This document shows, piece after piece, positions 12,068-17,491 of a DNA stretch of 17,491 bases (its first letter is position 1; each line of letters starts with the position of its first letter). A program made the position numbers and the translations under genes. The notes below the pieces were generated by a model. It was not told where the DNA came from and searched no databases. It saw only the letters and a program-made list of their open reading frames with translations. Origin of the DNA: Candidatus Methylomirabilota bacterium (GTDB taxonomy: Bacteria > Methylomirabilota > Methylomirabilia > Methylomirabilales > JACQHM01); assembly GCA_016199025.1 (NCBI GenBank), contig JACQHM010000294.1:1-17491 (forward strand). Reading direction: 5' to 3'.

Positions 12068-14086
12068 CTAGAGGCCGACCAGTTTCTTGAAGGCGGCCTC
12101 GTCCAGGATCTTCACGCCGAGCCTTCTGGCCTCGTCGTACTTCGAGCCAGGGTCCCTGCCCACGACGACATAGGTGGTCTTCTTGCTGACGGGCGAGGTT
12201 ACCTTTCCCCCCAAACGCATGACCAGCTCCTGGGCCTCGTCCCTGGTGAGGCTTTCGAGGCCCCCGGTGAAGACCAAGGTCATCCCCCGGAGGGGCTGCT
12301 CCTCGGGGCCTGCCCCCTCTTCCTCCATCGTGACGCCGGCTTTCCTCAGGCGTTCAATGAGCTTGACATTCTCCTTTTGGGCAATCCACTGCCGGAGGCT
12401 CCTGGCGATGGTCGGACCGATCCCGTAGATCCCGGCGATCTCCTCCTCGTCGGCCTTCAGCAAGCGATCCATGCTCCCGTAGCGCTGGGCCAACACCCGG
12501 GCCGCTTTCTCACCGACGTAGCGGATCCCCAAGGCGTAGAGGAGCCGACCGAGGCCCCTCGCCCTGCTCCCCTGAATGGCATGGTAGAGGTTCGCCGCCG
12601 ACTTCTCGGCTAATCGTTCCAGGTCGGCCAGGGTCTTCACGTCCAGATGGTAGAGGTCGGCGAAGTCCCTGACCAACCCCTTGTCCACGAGCTGATCCAC
12701 GACGGCCTCCCCCAGGTGCTCGATGTCCATCGCCTTCCGGGAGCCGAAATGAAGGAGCCTTTCTTTCAATTGGGCCGGGCAGGAAGCGTTAGTACACCTG
12801 GTGACAGCCTCCCCTTCCGGGCGGGAGGCGGCCGCTCCGCAGACAGGACAGGTCTTCGGCATGACAAACTTCTTCACGTCTGCGGTTCGCCTCTTCAGGA
12901 TCACCTGGGCTACCTGGGGGATCACATCGCCGGCCCGCTCCACGACAACCCAGTCCCCGATCCGGACATCCTTCCGTAAGACCTCGTCTTCGTTGTGGAG
13001 GCTGGCCCGGCTCACCGTGACGCCGCCCACCTCCACAGGCTGAAGGTGCGCCACCGGCGTCAGGGCCCCGGTTTTGCCCACCTGGACCTCGATCCGAAGG
13101 ACCTTGGTGACGGCCTGCCTGGCGGGGAACTTGTAGGCAATGGCCCAGCGGGGGTGGTGCGTCGTTGCCCCGAGCCGCCTCTGTTGATCCAGGGGGTTCA
13201 CCTTGACCACGACACCGTCGGCGTCGTAGTCCAGGGTCTCCCTTTTCGCCTCCAGCTCCTGGCAGGCCCGGATCACCGCCTCCATGTCCCGGCAGAGGCG
13301 GGCCAGGGGGTTCACCTTGAAGCCTGCCGTCTTCAACTGCTCCAGGGACTCCCAATGGGTCTTAAAGGGGAAAGGTTCCGCATAGCTCACCTGATAAATA
13401 AAGATGTCCAGCGGACGCCTGGCCGTAATGGAAGAATCCTTCTGGCGGACGCTCCCGGCGGCGGCATTCCTCGGGTTGGCGAAGGTGGGCTCCCCGGCGT
13501 CCTCGAGCTGGTGGTTCAAACGCTCGAAGGCCTTCCGGCCCATGTAGACCTCCCCCCGAACCTCCAGGACCTTGAGGTCTTTCAGCCCTCCCCGGAGGAC
13601 CAGGGGGATCGTCCGGATGGTCTTGAGATTATTCGTGACCTCCTCCCCGACCCGCCCATCCCCCCGGGTCGCCCCCCGGACCAAAACGCCTTTCTCGTAG
13701 AGGAGGGCCACACCCAAGCCGTCAATTTTTGGCTCCGTGACGTACTCGAAGACCTCCCCCGGCAAGAGCCGCTGCATCCTCTGCTCGAACTCTCGAAGCT
13801 CCTCGGCCGAGTAGGCATTGTCCAGGCTGAGCATTGCGACCTTATGCTCGACCGGGGCGAAGCCATCGGCAACTATGCCCCCGATCCGCTGGGTGGGGGA
13901 GTCAGGGGTGACAAGCTGGGGGTATTTCTCCTCTAACGCCCGAAGCTCCTGGAAGAGCCGGTCGTACTCGGCGTCGGGGATCTCCGGTTGGTTCAGGACA
14001 TAATAGCGGTAGTCGTGGTAATGGATGAGACGCCGGAGTTCCTCGATCCGCTCCCTGACCCTCTGCACCTCGTCTTGTTCCGCCAT
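12068..14086 (-). CDS. ligA: NAD+-dependent DNA ligase
   Basis: 672 aa, the normal LigA length, sealing nicks in duplex DNA during replication and repair. Domains in order: NAD-binding Ia (YHDYRYYVLNQPEIPDAEYD, 23-42), adenylation domain with the AMP-linked Lys120 in EPKIDGLGVAL, and DADGVVVKVN (288-297); OB-fold (about 318-405); four-Cys zinc finger with C413, C416, C431 and C436; helix-hairpin-helix region (about 450-590); C-terminal BRCT (about 594-672, LVFTGGLESLTRDEAQ). All core motifs are intact. ATG 14086 is preceded by AGGGGGGAAG. First gene of the seven-gene run; a promoter lies just upstream. Confidence 0.98.
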   Translation of the reverse strand: MAEQDEVQRVRERIEELRRLIHYHDYRYYVLNQPEIPDAEYDRLFQELRALEEKYPQLVTPDSPTQRIGGIVADGFAPVEHKVAMLSLDNAYSAEELREFEQRMQRLLPGEVFEYVTEPKIDGLGVALLYEKGVLVRGATRGDGRVGEEVTNNLKTIRTIPLVLRGGLKDLKVLEVRGEVYMGRKAFERLNHQLEDAGEPTFANPRNAAAGSVRQKDSSITARRPLDIFIYQVSYAEPFPFKTHWESLEQLKTAGFKVNPLARLCRDMEAVIRACQELEAKRETLDYDADGVVVKVNPLDQQRRLGATTHHPRWAIAYKFPARQAVTKVLRIEVQVGKTGALTPVAHLQPVEVGGVTVSRASLHNEDEVLRKDVRIGDWVVVERAGDVIPQVAQVILKRRTADVKKFVMPKTCPVCGAAASRPEGEAVTRCTNASCPAQLKERLLHFGSRKAMDIEHLGEAVVDQLVDKGLVRDFADLYHLDVKTLADLERLAEKSAANLYHAIQGSRARGLGRLLYALGIRYVGEKAARVLAQRYGSMDRLLKADEEEIAGIYGIGPTIARSLRQWIAQKENVKLIERLRKAGVTMEEEGAGPEEQPLRGMTLVFTGGLESLTRDEAQELVMRLGGKVTSPVSKKTTYVVVGRDPGSKYDEARRLGVKILDEAAFKKLVGL

Positions 14087-14109
14087 CTTCCCCCCCTACC
14101 TTTACTTGA

Positions 14110-14138
14110 TTAGTACCAGAATCGAAGAGGCTTTGCAA
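14110..14138 (-). promoter_or_regulatory. Candidate promoter of the ligA-ABC exporter run
   Basis: Minus strand TTGCAA (14138-14133), 17-bp spacer, TACTAA (14115-14110). Transcription would begin near 14103, giving a leader of about 17 nt. Both boxes deviate from consensus, so the match is moderate. The spacing to the divergent plus-strand gene at 14277 leaves A+T-rich DNA (14160-14225), where a plus-strand promoter probably lies (TATATT at 14213-14218 but no convincing -35). Confidence 0.4.
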
Positions 14139-14276
14139 GGGTGTGACCGGAGGGGGCTAATGCAAACAACCTAGAAAAATGAAGCATTTGGCTTATTGAT
14201 TCCAGAGGGTCTTATATTTAAATAGGCGATGAGCTGATAAGTCCATGATTTCAGTGGGTTCACGAAGGCAGGGGGC

Positions 14277-15127
14277 ATGATGACCACCGTTCCCCAGAAG
14301 GAAAGACTGCTTCGCCTTTGGCTCCTCACGGCGGTGCTGGTGATGGGCCTCTCCAGCCTCCTCGATGCAGGCACCGTCACCTACACCTACGATGAAGCCG
14401 GTCGGCTGATCCGGGCCGACTATGGGGATGGAAGGGCCATTACCTACACCTATGATGCCGCCGGGAACCTGCTCCAAAGCCAGGCGAGCGCTCAGCCCAC
14501 CGCTGACCTCTCCATCACGAAGGCCGACAACCCAGATCCTGTCACCGTAGGGCAGAAGTTGACCTACAGCCTGACGGTGACCAACAACGGGCCCGATGTG
14601 GGGGGGTGATGTTGACCGACACGCTGCCCCCCGGGGTAACCTTTGTCTCAGCCTCGGCTGGCTGTAGACGGTCGGGCAACACGGTCACCTGTAACCTCGG
14701 CCCTCTAGCCAACGGCGCCACCGCGACGGTCACGATCGTTGTGAAGTCCCCGACAGCGGGGACGATCACCAACACAGCCACCGGGAGGGGTATCGAGGCC
14801 GACCCCAACCCGGCTTCCAATACGGCCACGACGGGGACGACGGTCAAGCCAAGCTGTCTCAGGCAAGGTTCCTCCCGCCTCGAAGGGCAGGTGAAAACGG
14901 CGGCGGGCAGGGCGATTCCCAGTGTCACGATGAACCTCAGCGGTCCCGGCGGCTGTAGCGACACGACGACAACAAATTCCCGAGGGAAATATCAGTTCAA
15001 GAAGCTGGCGAACGGGACCTACACCGTGACCCCCAGCAAGGCGGGATGCACCTTCACCCTCCCGAGTCGAAGTGTGACGATTGCGGGGGGCACCGCCACG
15101 GCCGACTTTACCGGGAGCTGTCCGTAG
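14277..15127 (+). pseudogene. Exported YD-repeat / DUF11 / carboxypeptidase-regulatory-like domain protein, frameshifted at a G7 run
   Basis: Frame 1 (14277-14609) encodes a signal peptide (about residues 10-31), two YD repeats (TYTYDEAGRLIRADY, TYTYDAAGNLLQSQ) and the first half of a DUF11 domain (ADLSITKADNPDPVTVGQKLTYSLTVTNNGPD), then TGA. The second half (VMLTDTLPPGVTFVSASAG through GTITNTA) continues one frame over from 14606, followed by a regulatory-like/Cna-B beta sandwich (LEGQVKTAAGRAIPSV to ADFTGSCP, ending 15127). The join is a run of seven G (14600-14606); eight G or five G would restore one ORF of about 283 aa. Probably a cell-surface protein. The domain order, YD repeats in front of DUF11, is unusual. 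It could be a true pseudogene, a phase-variable gene or a homopolymer sequencing error. Confidence 0.7.
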
Positions 15128-15137
15128 GGGGCTGCGG

Positions 15138-15158
15138 GGCGGCTTCCAGCCGCAACGG
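15138..15158 (+). repeat. Small inverted repeat after the DUF11 gene
   Basis: GCGGCT-TCC-AGCCGC (6-bp perfect stem, 3-nt loop) lies shortly after the TAG at 15125-15127, with no T run. It may act as a 3' hairpin; 15128-15251 otherwise holds no gene. Confidence 0.25.
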
Positions 15159-15251
15159 GGTCGCCGCATGAAGGGGCTCCGGCCCACGCGCCGTTCTGGC
15201 ACGGGTGAGAGTAGGGTCTGATCGCGGAGGGTGCGGGCGGAGGAGGGTCCG

Positions 15252-17117
15252 ATGGTTCCTCGAGCGCGCCAACGATGGCCTTGGAGGGCACTGCTGGGCA
15301 GGGTCGGCCTGGCCTTGGGGCTCGGCCTGCTGGTGGCCATTGAAACGGGGCTGCTGGCCCCGCCTCTCGCCCGCGCCGCCACCCGCGTCTCCATCGCCTC
15401 TGACGGCACGCAGGGAAATAACAGTTCAGACTCCCCTTCCATCTCCGCCGACGGGCGCTACGTGGCGTTTGAATCTTTTGCCAGCAACCTGGTGGGCGAC
15501 GATAGCAACGGCGTCTTCGACATCTTCGTCCAGGGGGCAGCACCCAACCGCACGGCGGGCTGTAGCCGCTGTCCCCCCTCGGCGGCGGAGCCGATTCAGA
15601 CCGGAACGGGCGAGTATTTCATTGAACCCCAGGTGGACCTGAACCTGGGCGGCCCCCTGTCTCTCTTCTTCAGCCGCACCTACGCTTCCCGGCTTTTTCT
15701 GGAAGGGGAGGTGCAAAGTAACCTGGGGCCCAACTGGATGCACAATTTCGATATCCGGCTCAAGAAAACGTCCCTGCCCGCTCGGAAGGCGACGGTGGTC
15801 TATGAGCGGGGCAACATTCTCACGTTTCAGCAACCACCCGAAAGTGACGAATGGGTCCTGCAAAGTTCACCTCAAGACACCGAGGAGACCATGTACCAGC
15901 TTCGGGAAGGGCCCAACCGAGAGTATTGGTTCATGGATCCCAACCGGAATCTCGTGTATCGCTTTTGGGATGCGGCAGACACCCACCCCTTTGGCCGGCT
16001 CCGGGAGATGCAGGATCGGAACGGCAACACGTTGAGCTTCACCTACGATGATTCCAGTAATCTCACCCAGGTTATCGATGGCCTGGGAAGAACGCTGACC
16101 TTGAGCTATGATGCCTCCGGCAACCTTACGCAGCTCACGGATGGGGAGCGCACTCTGACCTATACCTCTACTGATGGCGTGCTGACCGGCTTTACCGATG
16201 CCCTGGGGCATACGACCATGTATCTCTACGACACCACCAAGCCCGGGCTGGGGCCCTTATTGGTGGCGATCGAACAGCCCCTGGGGAACCGGCACCACAC
16301 CCAGACCTATGATGCCCAAGGACGGGTGATCCAGCAGGTGGATGCCTTGGGGAATCCCACCACTTTGCAGTATGACACGCCGGCCCCCGGCAGCACCACC
16401 ATCACCGATGCGTTGGGGAGGAGCCGGACCAACACGCAGGCGCGAGAGCGGGTCTTAACAGAGGCCACGGATGCCACGGGGCAGACCTCGACGTTTACCT
16501 ATGACGCCAATGATCGGCCCACCGAAGTCACCGACCGGTTGGGCCATACCACGGCTACGACTTATGACCCCGAGTCCGGCTTGCCAACCTCTATGATCGA
16601 TGCCCAGGGCAATACCGGCGAATTCACCTATACCCCTCAGGAGCAAACGTTCGGACCGGTCACCTTCACTTTCCATAAGCTTGTCCAAATCAACTATCCA
16701 GATGGCGCCCGTGGAACGTTCAGTTACGACCCCCAAGGCAACCTGATCCAACAAGTGGACCGGGTTGGCAATGTGTGGACGTACACGTACGACGCGCGGG
16801 GCCAGCTCTTGACCACCACCAATCCTTTAGGGGGCGTGGCCACCTATACCTACAACGCGGATGGTACCCTGGCATCGACTCAGGATTCTGAGACCGGGGT
16901 GACCACCTATGAATACGACTCGCTGAAACGGCTGACAAGAGTCACCCATCCGGATGGCACGTTCCGCCAGATGACCTATGACTTCAATGACAGGCTCGTC
17001 TCGGAAACCGACGAGAATGGCGGGACGATTTCCTTCACCTATGATGCCAATGGGAACGTCCTGACCAGGACCGACCCCGCAGGGAACACCACTAGGGCGC
17101 CAGGCGGCTCCCCTTGA
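15252..17117 (+). pseudogene. RHS/YD-repeat surface protein, 3'-truncated at a transposase junction
   Basis: Present as 621 aa. ATG 15252 is preceded by GGAGGAGGG; a GTG at 15231 in frame is less likely. N-terminal signal peptide (about 10-43, ending PPLARAAT), one WD40-like/PD40 unit (RVSIASDGTQGN... SPSISADGRYVAFESFASNL), then a DUF6531-type start (TGEYFIEPQVDLNLGGPLSLFFSRTYAS) and about a dozen YD repeats (for example LSYDASGNLTQLTDG). YD/RHS proteins form a large beta-cocoon that in toxin-type members carries a variable C-terminal effector. Here the repeats run to GNTT near 17091 and then the frame enters the antisense of a transposase fragment (RAPGGSP, stop). The cocoon end, core domain and any toxin tip are missing. 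Confidence 0.85.
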
Positions 17118-17491
17118 GTTGCTCGACCCACCGCTCGAAGCACGTGCGGGCCCAGGTCTTCGAGGGAGAGGACCAGAGCTGCCCAAAGATCTCTTTGAGC
17201 AGGTGGGCCTTGAAGAGGCGGCAGTTGAACCCCAGGAGGGGCTTCAGGGCCTGCCGGGCAGGGCCCTTCAAATGCTGCTTCCGCGAGAGCAGGATGAACT
17301 TCTTTCCAACCAGGAGCCCCCGCATCGGCTGGCCCGCCCGCTTCAGCTCCTGTTTCCGGACCTCATTGAGGGCCACCAGCAAATGCTGGATGACGTGGAA
17401 CTTGTCGTAGAGGATCTGGACTCCTGGGCAGTGGGCCTGGAAGCTGTTCCGGAACGCCTGCCCCAGGTCCATGACGGCATGGGTGATCCGC
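17092..17491 (-). pseudogene. ISL3-family transposase fragment (C-terminal end lost, N-terminus outside window)
   Basis: The minus-strand frame is open to the right window edge and reads RITHAVMDLGQAFRNSF, then DKFHVIQHLLVALNEVRKQEL, RGLLVGKKFILLSRK and ARTCFERWVEQLKGSRLAP before TAG at 17092-17094. These are characteristic of the DDE_Tnp_ISL3 domain (Asp of MDLGQAF and Asp of DKFHV region). Family members continue for roughly 80 more residues, including the segment with the catalytic Glu (G-F-x-E-G-x-N-x-K-type), absent here. The element has no visible inverted repeat at this end. The transposase is therefore inactive, and its other end lies outside the window. Confidence 0.8.

Noticed and set aside
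12995..13936. 313-aa plus-strand ORF opposite ligA, and other long antisense ORFs (2129-2896, 8561-9127)
   Set aside because: High GC with strong codon bias yields long open antisense frames; the opposite strand holds clear genes with all motifs.
14607..14609. TGA after the first part of the DUF11 gene as a selenocysteine codon
   Set aside because: The homology continues in a different frame after the G run, so it is a frameshift, not a recoded stop.
1..17491. CRISPR array, tRNA or rRNA genes
   Set aside because: No regularly spaced direct repeats, cloverleaf or rRNA-like sequence was seen on either strand.

Overview
This is a high-GC bacterial window, gene-dense, with nearly all genes on the minus strand up to about 14.1 kb and on the plus strand after that. 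A futalosine-pathway menaquinone gene (mqnD), an NAD+-dependent ligase (ligA), glmU, several VapBC-like toxin-antitoxin genes, YD/RHS-repeat surface proteins, an ISL3-type transposase and a probable selenoprotein suggest an uncultured, soil, sediment or anaerobe-type lineage of the deltaproteobacterial, NC10/Methylomirabilota or Nitrospirota kind. The taxon is inference; no rRNA or marker in the window fixes it.

Layout. 1-950: 5' part of glmU (minus) with its own extended -10 promoter, directly after an intrinsic terminator that closes the previous operon. 950-3220: a two-gene minus-strand operon, a class V (alanine-glyoxylate/serine-pyruvate type) aminotransferase followed by mqnD with an 8-nt overlap. 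It is driven by a near-consensus promoter and preceded by a leader of about 180 nt that ends in a strong intrinsic terminator only 25 nt from the start codon. The leader can form a mutually exclusive 11-bp antiterminator and holds a 26-codon glycine-rich ORF, so it looks like an attenuator or an unassigned riboswitch. 3220-7500: accessory zone with a GNAT acetyltransferase, a mosaic of broken toxin-antitoxin fragments (VapB-like antitoxin, 27-codon VapC stub, truncated YgiT-like zinc finger, TPR scrap), an M48/Ste24 CAAX protease, an orphan antitoxin-like gene, an apparently intact DUF104/PIN toxin-antitoxin pair, and palindromic and 7-bp repeats. 7547-14086: a tightly packed seven-gene minus-strand run: ligA, a 73-aa unknown, a DsbA/FrnE-like protein with an in-frame TGA at the first active-site Cys position, a DevC-like permease, an ABC ATPase, an HlyD-type adaptor and a TPR lipoprotein. 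14277-17491: two exported YD-repeat proteins on the plus strand. The first is frameshifted at a G7 run; the second is cut off by a junction with a truncated ISL3-family transposase.

The two observations most worth following are the UPWC-type selenoprotein (TGA at 11749-11751 with a SECIS-like hairpin at the right distance) and the terminator/antiterminator leader upstream of the aminotransferase-mqnD operon. All functions are read from motifs and family resemblance without database searches.
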